DNA of 64,000 bases from assembly GCA_023101725.1 (NCBI GenBank), contig JALJCO010008736.1:1-64000 (forward strand), in the 5' to 3' direction. Both the position numbers and the translations under genes were made by a program. Within the stretch, counting starts at the first letter, position 1; each line of letters begins with the position of its first letter. Shown here piece after piece: positions 12,611 to 23,377 of this stretch. The notes beneath the pieces were generated by a model. That model was not told where the DNA came from. It was given only the letters and a program-made list of their open reading frames with translations, and did no database searches. The DNA comes from Atherinomorus stipes. Lineage: Eukaryota > Chordata > Actinopteri > Atheriniformes > Atherinidae.

Positions 12611-14514
12611 TCAATTGTATGATATATCTAATGAGTCATCCTCTAAATGTATCGTCTACATGTAAGGCTTTAAAACTATTAGAAACTTAGTAAATAAGGA
12701 TGATGAATGTTTTTTGGTGGATTCGGTTCACCACCGGGACGTTGCGTTTGATAGACATATCACTATTCAATCATTTAGAAAGAGCTGGTTAAAATGGTTG
12801 CATGATGTTTTTTCAGTCCTGTCCATTCTACAGGTGACAATTTTTTTCTACTTTTGTGTCAAAGCATTTATTTATTTGGCTGTAATCGGGTGTGAAGGAG
12901 ATTTTACACAATATAGTAAAAAATACTTATGGAAAACATCTCTCACCTCACCTTTATTTTAAAACATGGATACAAATATGATGGATCAATGCTTTCAATC
13001 CCCTTCCTTTCCCATTGTAATGCTCTACTTACTTTAATGTGATGAGGTATTGTTGCATGATGGCTGAGCTGATCAGATGTCCCCAGTAAAGTGACTGGTG
13101 AGTATATAAAATATGTATATACTTTACTAATCCCATTTGGGAAATAAAAGTCTGTATTTTAGTCATTTCTTAGTAATCTGGCCCAAATTCCATTTCTCTA
13201 AGGCCACCACCTCCTGTCTACACCTGATTATATCATTTTATACATGAATTTTTTTTATATTTCAAAAGTATGTTAACTTGAAATGCTATTTGGCAGTTTT
13301 GCTTGTTTCCTTATGTTTCTACACTGATCATTTGTGTGTGCACTCTGTAAGCTTAATAACTGCTGCAACTACACAAAGAAACAAAAACCGAGGAGTTCTC
13401 TGCTGACTTTATTCTGGCATCATGCCATTGCCTGTTGCTGGTGTGTAATCAGCCAAAGTTTTAGTGCCTGTAGTAACAACCTGCCATAAAAACCATGAGC
13501 TCTTTACATGCTCCTTCTGATGTGCAAAGCAGCAAGTAAGCGTGTGGCAGCGCTTTGGATTTGATAATATTTGGCTGCGGCTGGTTGGGCTGCTTCCGTT
13601 TTTCACTGGAATTGACTTTGGAAGAAAATTCTTGTTCTGTGCGCTGGTGTTGATGTTCACACTGTGGTAATGCCCCTCAGGGATAGAAATATGCAAATAC
13701 TGGAGGTTTTTGCACGCTCCAAAACATGCAACATGTTCAGATGTTTCTCTTCCCTTCTTACGTCAAACGTCTCTGGTTTCTAATTGCTTCATCTGTTGAG
13801 AGTTTCAACAAGTCATTTTTCATTGCTGTCAAGGTAATTTTTTTTACAATATTATGAGGAAGTTTTTTTTTACAGTTGAAATCGAATAGATTGGTACAAT
13901 TTACACATGATTTATATGCCATGTTTATTGAGAGAGGATTTGATAAATGCTGTATGGGCAGCAGCTAGTCTATAGCGTGTGTCTAGATTGCCTTGTAAAG
14001 GGGCCAGATTACACACTGATGGTTTTTTCTTCTACTATTTTAGGCTTGAGGATGTAGACTTGGTCACATGTCTGCAACATTTGTGTATTTAATGCACTAA
14101 TTACAACCAAAATATACACAAGCGGGAATTAAAAAATGTTTGCATATTTGCAGGCTGAGAGGCTTGTTCCTGCAAGTAGCTTTCATTTTCATGTGTTGAG
14201 CTCTCACCACATAAGTATAATTTTACTTTAATCATGATCCAAACACTGCAGAACTTAATTAGCTTGGTCCTGTCCCCTTTCTGCTGTTTTTATTGTAAGA
14301 ATTTCAAACATGTGCAAACTCGTACTCTTGAAAGAGATCGACTTGTCTGGAACCCAAAGGTAGCGTGTTAGGCATCAGGCTTTTAATGATCAGGAGGAGA
14401 GCTATCGGCACTTTTTTTTTAAATTTCATGTGGGAAAATGATCTATGTTAAAGTAATACAGAATGCATGAGAATAACATTTGTGTCAATTTAATCTTTCC
14501 TTTTTTAGTTCAGT
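12611..14514. other. Unassigned non-coding stretch
   Basis: It is AT-rich with poly(T) tracts. No exon, RNA gene or repeat ends could be recognised. The frames at 12714-12962 and 13409-13696 have no family resemblance. Confidence 0.4.
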
Positions 14515-14935
14515 CAAATTTATTTATAAGCGTATCTGAAATGACAGAAGCTGACAAAAATGCTGTTCCATTTAAACATCACAAAATAGAGACAAAATAC
14601 CACAAAAACTCTTAAATGCCAACAACCGTTCAGGTCAAAAAGCTCTGTCACCTCCTTATTTCAACCTGGACCCCAGAAAAACCAGGAGCATCCGATCAGC
14701 ATATCGCAGAGCTCTGGAAGGAGTTGGTACAGCTACAGTAAAAGGTTGGAAAGATGGGAAGGTGCTAACCCATTCAAACATTTGAAAACTAACAATGAGA
14801 TCTTGAAATCCACTCTAAAACAGACTGGGAGCCAGTGCAGAGGAGCTAAAGTTGGCATGATATAATCAGGTTTACATAATCAGCAGTTACATTCTGAACA
14901 GGCTGCAGGCCAGACAGCAGAGACTGACTTCAGGC
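14515..14935 (-). pseudogene. L2/CR1-like LINE relic, C-terminal ORF2 region
   Basis: On the minus strand the stretch ending near 14850 translates to LAPLHWLPVCFRVDFKISLL, then VFKCLNGLAPSHLSNL. This matches the well-known post-palm motif of L2/CR1-type LINE reverse transcriptases (LHWLPV..R..FK). Downstream on the same strand the frame is broken by stops. It is a dead fragment. It shares orientation with the reverse transcriptase palm fragment at 17690-18250 and may be the distal part of the same insertion, later split by other elements. Confidence 0.7.
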
Positions 14936-15220
14936 TTAAATATGCTTCCTTTATGTATTTTTAAATAACAGTACAAAACTGTAAATTGTAACAAAAGTAT
15001 AAAAAACAGATAATTTTACAGTAACATAATGGCAATCCTGCTACCAGTTCTTTATTGTACATTTATAGTAAAAGACTTTACAGTCTGAATATACTGCTTA
15101 ACATTGCTTCTGTGGTTTCCAGTGCTCTGGTGCTCTGTGTGCTCTTTAAAGGCCTATTTATGCTCCCTTACTAACATAAATGGCAACGTCACTTTAGTGC
15201 ATCCCTGCCCTCATAGTTCT

Positions 15221-16304
15221 CAATGGCGTAGCCATGAATGTGCCAGGATGTGCCGGTGCCACCCACAGAGGCATCTGGCACACTCTGGCAACCTCCTGAC
15301 TTGTCTGTAGGTCAGACTCGCCCAGCAAGCATTCTGGAGCATTAACTCATGCTAATAGTGATGAAACAGAGTTCTTTGTTCCTTGACGGACAGCTGGTCG
15401 ACCTGAACAACCGTTTTCAGAGTGACTCTTATAGAATAATGAAGCTGCTGCCTTCCTTCTGTCTGCATCAGATGCCTTTCACCAGCTGGATGCATTACGT
15501 GCGCAGAGCAGGCTTTATGGACTTGGTTTGGAGGCCTCTGAACTGACAGCACAACTCATCAAATGGAAAGTGGACGGGGGACAACAGTTTCCATCCAGAA
15601 TGGAAGTGTTGGACTCGTGACAAAGATGTTTTTTCCAACATGGACCATTTACTGCACATTCTGGCAACACTGCCTGCTCCAAATTGTGCTGTGGAACACC
15701 TGTTTCCAGGTGTAAACAGGATCCACCAGCAGAGCTAGTGCTCACCGAGAGACTGAACAGCATCTCCTGCTCATCTTTGAAAAAGAGCTCGCGGAAAAAC
15801 TGATGACACAATAAATGTGCCAAGTCGCCGTATTCCCTTTAAACTGAGAGCTGCAGTGCGCACAGGTAAACAGTGATGTGGTCATGTCCTTTACTCTGCT
15901 GCTAAGCCCAACAGCTGTGTTCAGATGGTTAAATAGCTAGTGATCATGCGTAATGGATAAGTTATGGCTCCACGTGCATGAGTGTTATATTTCACTATGT
16001 TGGTCTTATTGGGTAGCAATATCTGTTTTGTTTGTTTTTTTTATATTGCAAAGTGTGCTCTTTCTGTTCGGCTACTTTATTGATTTATTTGAGAGCATGA
16101 CACATGTGTGACCTACTGTAAACTACTGTTGACTATTACTGACAGAACACACACATTGTGTGGAGACGTTTTGTTTTAATAATGTATTTGAGAAAGATAC
16201 ATTCTTTTGAATGTTGGTGGAGGTGTAACACTGTGGAAAATAAATTTGGCACACCCAGTATTTGCTGGTGCACACCTAATATCTTTTTTCTGGCTACGCC
16301 AGTG
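15221..16304 (+). mobile_element. hAT-like DNA transposon relic with inverted ends
   Basis: The left end CAATGGCGTAGCCA and the right end TGGCTACGCCAGTG are inverted copies of each other. The flanking 8-mers ATAGTTCT and ATACTTCC agree at 6 of 8 positions, which would fit an old 8-bp hAT target duplication. Length is 1084 bp. The interior carries a decayed transposase (see 15349-15860). Confidence 0.6.
15349..15860 (+). pseudogene. hAT transposase relic
   Basis: The first open frame (15349-15546) contains FLDGQLVDLNNRFQSD and KLLPSFCL, resembling the mid-region of hAT transposases. Further on, near 15650-15715, LLHILATLPAPNCAVEHLF resembles the hAT C-terminal dimerisation motif (a TLP..A..ER.F type). 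A shifted frame then gives LTERLN. Several stops and frame changes show it is dead. It lies inside the inverted ends at 15221 and 16304. The identification is by eye and could be wrong in detail. Confidence 0.5.
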
Positions 16305-16770
16305 ATACTTCCATGCATTTTCTGCGTTCCCATGGTCCATAAATCAGTTTTTCCACTAGGCGGCAGAGCTGAGTTCATAGTTAATTTCACTGTTTAATGA
16401 CGTGATGTCGTAAATATGAGTGTATTTTCTGACACACTTAAACAGCTTCTCCTCAAGAGCTAAGCCATATCTACAGATGCTCCCTGTTTGTATTCTTCTT
16501 TCTCGGGTGCTTTTATTAGGCTATTTGGCACCGGCTGTTTTTGTGTTATTTTCCTCCAGTTCCTGGTCTTTTCTCTGGTTTGTCCCTTTCACTGGCTGCA
16601 TCAGCTATACAGCTCAACACTGACCCCATGGTTTCTGGTGGTATTGCTCTGTCTTCTCCATAAAGTGACTGACCAACGAGCCCCTCGAAAAAGCACCAAA
16701 TTACCTGCTTAACCAACGTAGACGACGGACGAAACTGTCTGTCGATCTGTGTATCCATCTTCTGCATTAA

Positions 16771-17647
16771 AGGAATAGTTCACCCACAGAATGATTTAAC
16801 TTTATTTTCCACTTACCTTCATGGTGAGCAAGACTCTGGAGCACTTTTTTAATATGTCAAATGCAGCCGGAGATCAGGACGACTTCTCGTTTCCACCCAA
16901 CTTTCATATAATGGAGTTCGATTGTGCCAGAGCCAAAAAGGTACATAAAAGTCCACAAAAACTTGTCAAAATTCCTTAATACTGCTTGTCCAATGTAATC
17001 CAAGTGGGTGGCGTCCAGAATTTACTTGAAACAACGTCATTTACTATATTTTTAGAGCCTAAAAAGTAGTACCTCTTACTTCCATAAAGCGCGCACATGC
17101 GCGTTCACAAAACTACAGAAGCCTCAGTGTTCAGAGCCTATTCTGCCAATAATACAAGCGTAGAAGAAGAAATTTGCTGTTTACATTGTGCTAAGAGCGA
17201 CAGAGCTGCAGACAAACCGGGACAAACACAAGAGGGGTTGGATATTGATCTAAACAAAGAAAGAAAAAGAGAACACGCGATCTCATCTGCTGCGCCTTCC
17301 GTAGTTTCATGAACGCGCATTGGCGTGCTCGCAGGAGATGTAATGTACTTCTATTTAGGCTCTAAAAATATACTAAACAGCGTAGTTTCGAGTAAATTAT
17401 GGACGCTACCCACTTTGGATTACATTGGACGAGCAGTATGGAGGAATATTGACAAGTTTTTGTGGACTTTTAAGGACCTAGTTGGCTCAGGCACAATCGA
17501 ACTCCACTATATGAAAGTTGGGTGGAAACGAGAAGTCGTCCTCATCTTCGGCTGCATTTGAGATATTGAAAAAGTGCTCTAGAGTCTTGCTTACCATGAG
17601 GGTAAGTGGAAAATAAAGTTAAATCATTCTGTGGGTGAACTATTCCT
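16771..17647. mobile_element. Fold-back MITE with very long inverted arms, TTAA target (family C)
   Basis: It is flanked by TTAA at 16767-16770 and 17648-17651. The left end AGGAATAGTTCACCCACAGA is mirrored by TCTGTGGGTGAACTATTCCT on the right. The complementarity runs deep: CATGGTGAGCAAGACTCT, ACTTCTCGTTTCCACCCAAC and CCAATGTAATCCAA all reappear inverted in the right half. Each arm is about 400 bp, meeting near 17150-17250. The two strands therefore encode near-identical frame starts (MRVHKTTE on + at 17097, MRVHETTE on - at 17320). No transposase is present, so it is non-autonomous. Confidence 0.9.
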
Positions 17648-17689
17648 TTAAGCATAAATGGGCCTTTAACCTCAATGAAAACTGTCATC

Positions 17690-18250
17690 AAGTTTCTGAG
17701 ATAAAAGCAAGCATTTCCTCAAAGTCAGAAAAGTCTTTGACGACTGCATTTATCTGTTTATCAAATTAAACATTGATTTCTTTTAAATCAGCTGTACTGC
17801 TGTGCTTGAAGGATATATAAATAGTAGCATCATCTGCATAACAATTAAAAGAAACCCTGTGTTTTTGAGATAGAACCGAGTGGAAGCTTGTAACAAGAAG
17901 GAATGGACCAAGGACAGACCCCTGGTGGACACCAGAAGGGAATGGAGCTGAAGAGGAGAATTTTTTTCTTAATAGAGAAGTTTATCTCACTTAAGTACGA
18001 TTGAAACGACTTACCTTGTCCCAGCAGAATAGAGATGAGGATGCTGTGGTCAACAATATCAAAAGCAACACTGAGATCCAAAAGAAATAAAATGGATGAG
18101 CCTCCAGAGTCCGTAACTAATAAAGAAATCATAAAACCTTTTAGATTCACTTTCAAAACTTAAAAGCAAGACTGAAAAGTTTTAGATTGTTTTAGTTAGG
18201 TAGTTTTGGAGCTGAGTAAGAACAGCTGTCTCTTGACAGTTCAGGTAAAG
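17690..18250 (-). pseudogene. LINE reverse transcriptase relic (L2/CR1-like palm domain)
   Basis: The minus-strand frame 18156-17845 contains LLDLSVAFDIVDHSIL, the classic LDLSAAFDT-VDH motif of non-LTR retrotransposon reverse transcriptases. It is followed by a degraded GVPQGSVLGP block (PPGVCPWSIPSCYKLPLGSI). A frameshift then precedes a preserved YADD catalytic motif, encoded by the complement of 17829-17840. Frameshifts and substitutions make it inactive. It lies directly beside the fold-back MITE. Confidence 0.85.
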
Positions 18251-19704
18251 AGGGCAATTTTGAGATTGGCTCAAAATTTAGTCTGGATTGTATTTTTGCC
18301 CATTAATTTAATACTTCTCTACCAATCACCAATGAGAAAAGGAATTTTTAATTCCTTTCCAAAGATGATTTAAATCAGATGCATTGTTTGACATTCACAG
18401 TCAGCACTGATTTAACTGTAAATATACAAAGCATATAGCAAATGATTGTTATAGTAGCTATGGAAGTAAATAAGCAACAACAGGGTTTTATATTTTTCTC
18501 TGCGTCTCTCCCTCGAGGCTTTCTTATTCTTTTGTTTGAGAATGATGGCTGATAATGAAGGCTGTCATGTACAATGTGAGACTGATTTTCACTTTCCCTC
18601 ATCAGAAGGCAACTCTGGAGATTTATGGAGGGGATTAGCGAGTGGCATGCCAACTAAAACGATGAGATGCTTTACAGCGATAGGAGGCTTTTAAAGATGA
18701 TCAGGCACAGCTGTTGTCTGGATTCGTAGTGTTGGGATCTTTTCACTCTTGCACTGCGTGCTGTTTGTGCTTACCCTTGATGTCTTGATGTATTTGACTT
18801 CATTGTGCAACATGTGGTGACATTACTGTTACAGGCTTTTGATGTCATCTTTTTAAAGTGATTGTACTGGACAATCACAGACTGTTTCTCCAACTTAGTC
18901 ACTTGAGAATGAATGTACATCATCTTTCAATTTGAAGGTTTTATGTATTTTAAAGAAAACATTGGATTTCCAAATATAGTAAGTTATGTGTAATAACATG
19001 CATTGTGTCATTATTTTACAAAAACAAAGCAGTATGATTCAACAGGTGATCTTCGCCTCATTGTGCATGTTCCATAGGAAATAAATGGAGAAGGAGCAAC
19101 GGCGCCTCCCGTGTGTCAAGCCCTTCACAATCTTTACTCCTGAACGCCACTCTCTCATCCGGGCATGCACTGCTGTCTCATGAGGAAACGCAGCCTTTTG
19201 ATATAATGTTTTTCTACTTCCCGAATGCAAATATTTTTAAAAATATTTGTTCGAAATAAATGTTTGTAAAAAAACACGTTATTTGTTTTATTCCGAATAC
19301 CGCATTCAAGTTCGGCTCCACCCTTACTCCAAATCCAAATGCTGAAATAACACGGACATCTCATATTTGTGCACGAGGAAACGCTCCAGAGGAAACTCGC
19401 ATCTTCCAGTGAATTTTCTGTTTTGGTTGCAGTAAATGGGAGCGTATCAGCCAAATGACATTTTCTATCGCTAAAAACACCAGTGCAAATGATAGCATTA
19501 CAAGCCATTTCTTTCATGAACTGTTTGCTTACTGAAACTACATTTATGCAAACAGATGCACAATTATGATGTGTTATGATGTTATAGGCTACATTACAGC
19601 ATGTCAACCTGGTTTGTGTTTGTTGATTTACATAAAGTTTGATTGTGCGCTATGATCTACATTAATCTACGTTCCTACCCTCACCTTATGTAACGAGCTG
19701 TGGG
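18251..19704. other. Unassigned non-coding stretch
   Basis: No exon, RNA gene or element end is recognised. The 150-codon minus frame at 19155-19607 has no recognisable domain or hydrophobic leader and is treated as chance. Confidence 0.4.
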
Positions 19705-20105
19705 TAGTGACCTGAAGAACAAAATCGCGGGTACAAGCGGCCGAAATGAGTTTCCTCTGCAGGGTGGCCGGGCTCTCCCTTAGAGATAGGGTGAGAAGCT
19801 CAGTCATCCGGGAGGGGCTCAAAGTAGAGCCGCTGCTCCTCCACCTCTAGAGGAGCCAGATGAGGTGGCTCAGGCATCTGGTCAGGATGCCTCCTGGATG
19901 CCTCCCTTGTGAGGTGTTCCTGGGGAAAGACCCACAACAGACACGCTGGAGGGACAATGTCTCTCACCTGGCCTGGGAACACCTTGGCATCCCCCTGGAT
20001 GAGCCGGATGTGACCGGGGAGAGGGAAGTCTGGGCTTCCGTGCTTAGGCAGCTGCCCCTGTGACCTGACCTCAGTTAAGCAGCAAGAAAATGGATGGATG
20101 GATGA
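19705..20105 (+). pseudogene. LINE 3' fragment with (ATGG)n tail
   Basis: The plus frame at 19860-20063 reads MRWLRHLVRMPPGCLP, then TRWRDNVSHLAWEHLGIP and GEREVWASVLRQLP. This is a characteristic C-terminal tail of reverse transcriptase proteins from abundant fish LINEs. It is followed by the 3' sequence GCAAGAAAATGGATGGATGG, a short ATGG-repeat tail that marks the 3' terminus. The 5' part is missing, as expected for a 5'-truncated insertion. The exact clade (L2-, Rex- or RTE-like) is not settled. Confidence 0.8.
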
Positions 20106-22194
20106 TTACACGCTACAGCAGTCAAGTTAGCCTGGACTTAGTCACGGGACACAGAGGTCGATGCATTCAAACCACCAGAGGTTGAGCCAATAGCCAAGGA
20201 CATATGAAATGTTACTTACAGGGCTTAAAGCAAATAAAAATCTTGAGCCTGAACATTTTTCAGATGAGTGGGGTTGTTTAAAGATAGTTTATTTGCATTT
20301 ACATTGGAGGATTTGGCCAAAAATAGAGGCAATTTTTTGTGTGACTAGGGCCTAAATAGTGACATAGCACTTTCTTGCTGCTAGATGCGTATATCAGTTT
20401 CTGTAAGCATAATGTCTTTTCTGTTTTGTTTTTTTTTTTTTTGCAACTTCAAGTCATGTCTCCAGTGTTGGCTCAAGTCCACGTTGCAAGTCACTTCCAG
20501 CTGTTATCTGTCATGTCATGCATAGTGTCTGCTCTGCTTACAAGACTGCATTATAATATCCAAGGAATTTAAAATCCACACTCACCCTTTATCTCCCAGC
20601 ATTTTGTAATGGCACTGATCTTTAGCTTAACTGACTAATACTTTTTCTCTTGGACAATTTCTTTGCTTCACCATATTAGGAAAACCTGTAGATGAACATG
20701 GAAATTTATTGAGACTATAAATATGCTCTTAACTTATCCAAGAGTTTTTAACCCTCTGGGGCCTAGGGGTATAAAGGTGAGTTTTACACTACTTTTGTTT
20801 GTACCTTTATATTTCGCTTTTAAAGCAGTTTACCTGCCTGTCTGGTATTCTTTTCAGCACAACCTCACCAATAGAAGTTGGAATGGTGGCTCTATTTCGC
20901 TGCGTTTAGCTGCTACGTCAGGCTGTCTGCCATCAGGAGGTCCATATGGACCAGGTCATGTGAGGAGGATTTTGTGTAACAATTTGGATTTCACGTATGA
21001 ATTATTGTACCGGGAGGTGGACGTTTTGGAGGCGGTGCTGTCCCAGAAGGAGAGCCAGGTGGAGACACAGAGCGTCCAGTAACCAGCAGGTAGGCTAACT
21101 AAGCTAATGGTAGTAACCGGTGGTTTAATGTAAAATAAATGCTATAGCGAGACAGGGATACGATGGAAAAGATGCAAAGCATCCAGACTGCAGGATGAAG
21201 AGGGAGCGGGCAGTGTTTGGTTTAACTGGACCCCGCCGTGGGAAACTGGGAGTCCCGGTTAGAAAGTTTTTATGACGGTCATTTCGCATCAACCTGCTCC
21301 AGAGCTCTTCTGCTCATCATCAGGCTGTGGGGAGGATTTATGAGTGTTGCCGTTTGACGTGTGTTTAATAAGCGGCTCAAAGAGGAATAGAGGCGGAGAG
21401 CTACGTACTGATGCTGCAGACCCGCCGGTGAGTGGATCTCAGCTTATAGACGGTGATATTAAAACACTCAGAGCAGCTGCAGGCTTTCGTCTGCGGACCT
21501 CTAGCGACCAGACTCCAAGTCTCCTCATCATTTTCCTCATTTTCTCTAGAAAATTCTCACCTCATGATCTGGAGTCAGCTATGTTCCCTTTTCAGAGCCG
21601 CCAGCAGCAGCAGGACCGGTTTCTGGTTCAGCTGGAGGTTGTTAACTGTTCTGTCTTCAGCTTAAACTTTGGAAAACTTGCTTTTAGACCAGGAGGATAC
21701 AGTAGTGGTTCCCCCTTTTGTCTGTTCTTCTTCTTTGGCTCACCAGTCTTCTAAGTCTCACCTTACTATATCAAGTTGTTACTGTGAAGTTTTTTTTTTT
21801 CTTTTTTGTTTTTTTTACTGGCCGCAAAATCGCCACACGCCAGAAATCCGGCCTCGGTGCTGGAAAACTTTAAACCCTGTACTTAAGAAGAATTTATTTG
21901 ATACCTGTATAGGACGACTACAGGCAGTTTTAAGTCCAAATTTAGTCCGAGATTTTCTGACAAAACTCTCCACCTCGAGCACGATGTAGATTTACATGAG
22001 CATTATTTCTTCTTTGGTCACTCTTGTGCTGCAGTTTCTCTTCTCCTCCTCTGTTTTTTATTTTTATTTATTTATTTATATATATATTTTTTCATCATTT
22101 TAGGCTGTTTTACCCTATGTGCTGTTACAGCCAGTGGGGGTATCCCAACTTTCCTATCAATGCCTATGCTGTTCTGTTGACCATTTCTTTGCAA
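20106..22194. other. Unassigned stretch, partly GC-richer, with unrecognised frames
   Basis: A segment beginning near 20745 (TTTTTAACCCTCTGGGGCCT) has the look of a transposon terminus, but no partner was found. A 119-codon plus frame (20723-21082) ends VLEAVLSQKESQVETQSVQ and is followed 13 bases later by a splice-donor-like GTAGGC. Overlapping plus frames at 21344-21754 and 21453-21665 have no recognised motif. Poly(T) tracts occur at 20428 and 21788. This could be an old element or an unknown exon cluster. Confidence 0.3.
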
Positions 22195-22196
22195 TA

Positions 22197-22673
22197 GGGG
22201 ATTATCACGCTTACCGGAAGTTCCCGGATTTTGGACACTTCCTCTTCCGGGCCATGTTAACGACAGCTCTGTTATACTGTTTAAATCGGATAAACTCCAA
22301 ACATACTCAAGTTTTCATTCTAGAATGAAATGATACTAAGGAAGAAGTGGATCAAAGCGATCGATTCGCCGCGGTGAAGGGCCGAACTTTATAATAAAAC
22401 ACACGTTTGTTTGTCGCCGGTGGGGCACAACACCGGCACTTCACAGCAGCTAGCATTAGCCAGCTAACGTTTACTGACGTGCTTAACATTGTGCGTCTTA
22501 AAACACACAAACATCTGAAAATCGGGTCTGTACCTTCCCCGTTTCCAGTGGAACTGGGGACTGCCAAGAAAGGAGACGCTTTCAGATGCTTGTGTGTTTT
22601 CAGCCGCACAAAGTTAGGCACGTCATCCCTGTTTAAAACCGGAAGTTCGGAACACGGAAGCGTGATAATCCCC
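22197..22673. mobile_element. Palindromic MITE with TA flanks
   Basis: The left end GGGGATTATCACGCTTACCG mirrors the right end GGAAGCGTGATAATCCCC, with TA on each side. Inside, a second level of inversion (AAAACACACAAACATCTGAA against TTCAGATGCTTGTGTGTTTT) makes both strands encode VRLKTHKHLK (plus near 22490, minus near 22600). It is a 477-bp fold-back element without a transposase. Confidence 0.85.
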
Positions 22674-22692
22674 TATAGCAACGTCCCACGTT

Positions 22693-23377
22693 GGGCAATT
22701 AACTTATGGCTAAGCCACGCCCCCTCCACTCACTCAGACAAACAATCAACATTCGGTGACAGGTGCTATGTGACATCTCAGGAGATGGCAGCTGTAAACA
22801 CGGACAGTAGACATGGGATCAGACAGAGAGACCATGACAAGATAAATTAAAAAAACATTAAAAAACAAACAAAAAACATTGTTCACGAGTCTGAAACTGA
22901 GAATCGAAATCAAGCCTGTGAAATCTTTGGAATGCGACTAGTGTGCGCTGCCTCAGTTTCTTGCACAAACTACTGCACGGCTGCTGTTGTTGTGCCAAAA
23001 AGTGATCATCTGCCATAAACTCATTAAACAGCCACCGGAGCGGAGTAGAGTCATGCTGCAGCTTGGAAGCCAGAGATGTGTCGTTACCGACATTACTACA
23101 CGACACCTATAGCTGACCTCTTATGTACCATTACCAAAGGACAAAGACCAGCATGTTTGGCTAGCATTAGCTAACTTAAACTAACGTTAGGGATGTTGAT
23201 AATAACTTCATATTTCTTTCAAAGTGACAATATGTTGCCTCAAACACAATGTTGCCTTACCTTAGAACAAATGTAGACAACCTTGTTAATTTTATCCACC
23301 CTCAGTTGATGTTGTGGTCTGGCACTGTGATTGACTCATCGCATTTGGGGGCGTGGTTTAGCCATGGGTCAATTGGC
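22693..23377. mobile_element. DNA element with about 30-bp imperfect inverted ends
   Basis: The left end includes GGCTAAGCCACGCCCCC and the right end GGGGGCGTGGTTTAGCC, with outer parts AATTAACTTA and GGGTCAATT also inverted. It begins 19 bp after the preceding palindromic element. An 82-codon minus frame (23106-22858) lies within but matches no family I recognise. No clear target duplication is seen. Confidence 0.6.

Noticed and set aside
19155..19607. 150-codon minus-strand frame as a gene
   Set aside because: No domain, no leader, no splice context; its length is within what chance allows in 64 kb of six frames.
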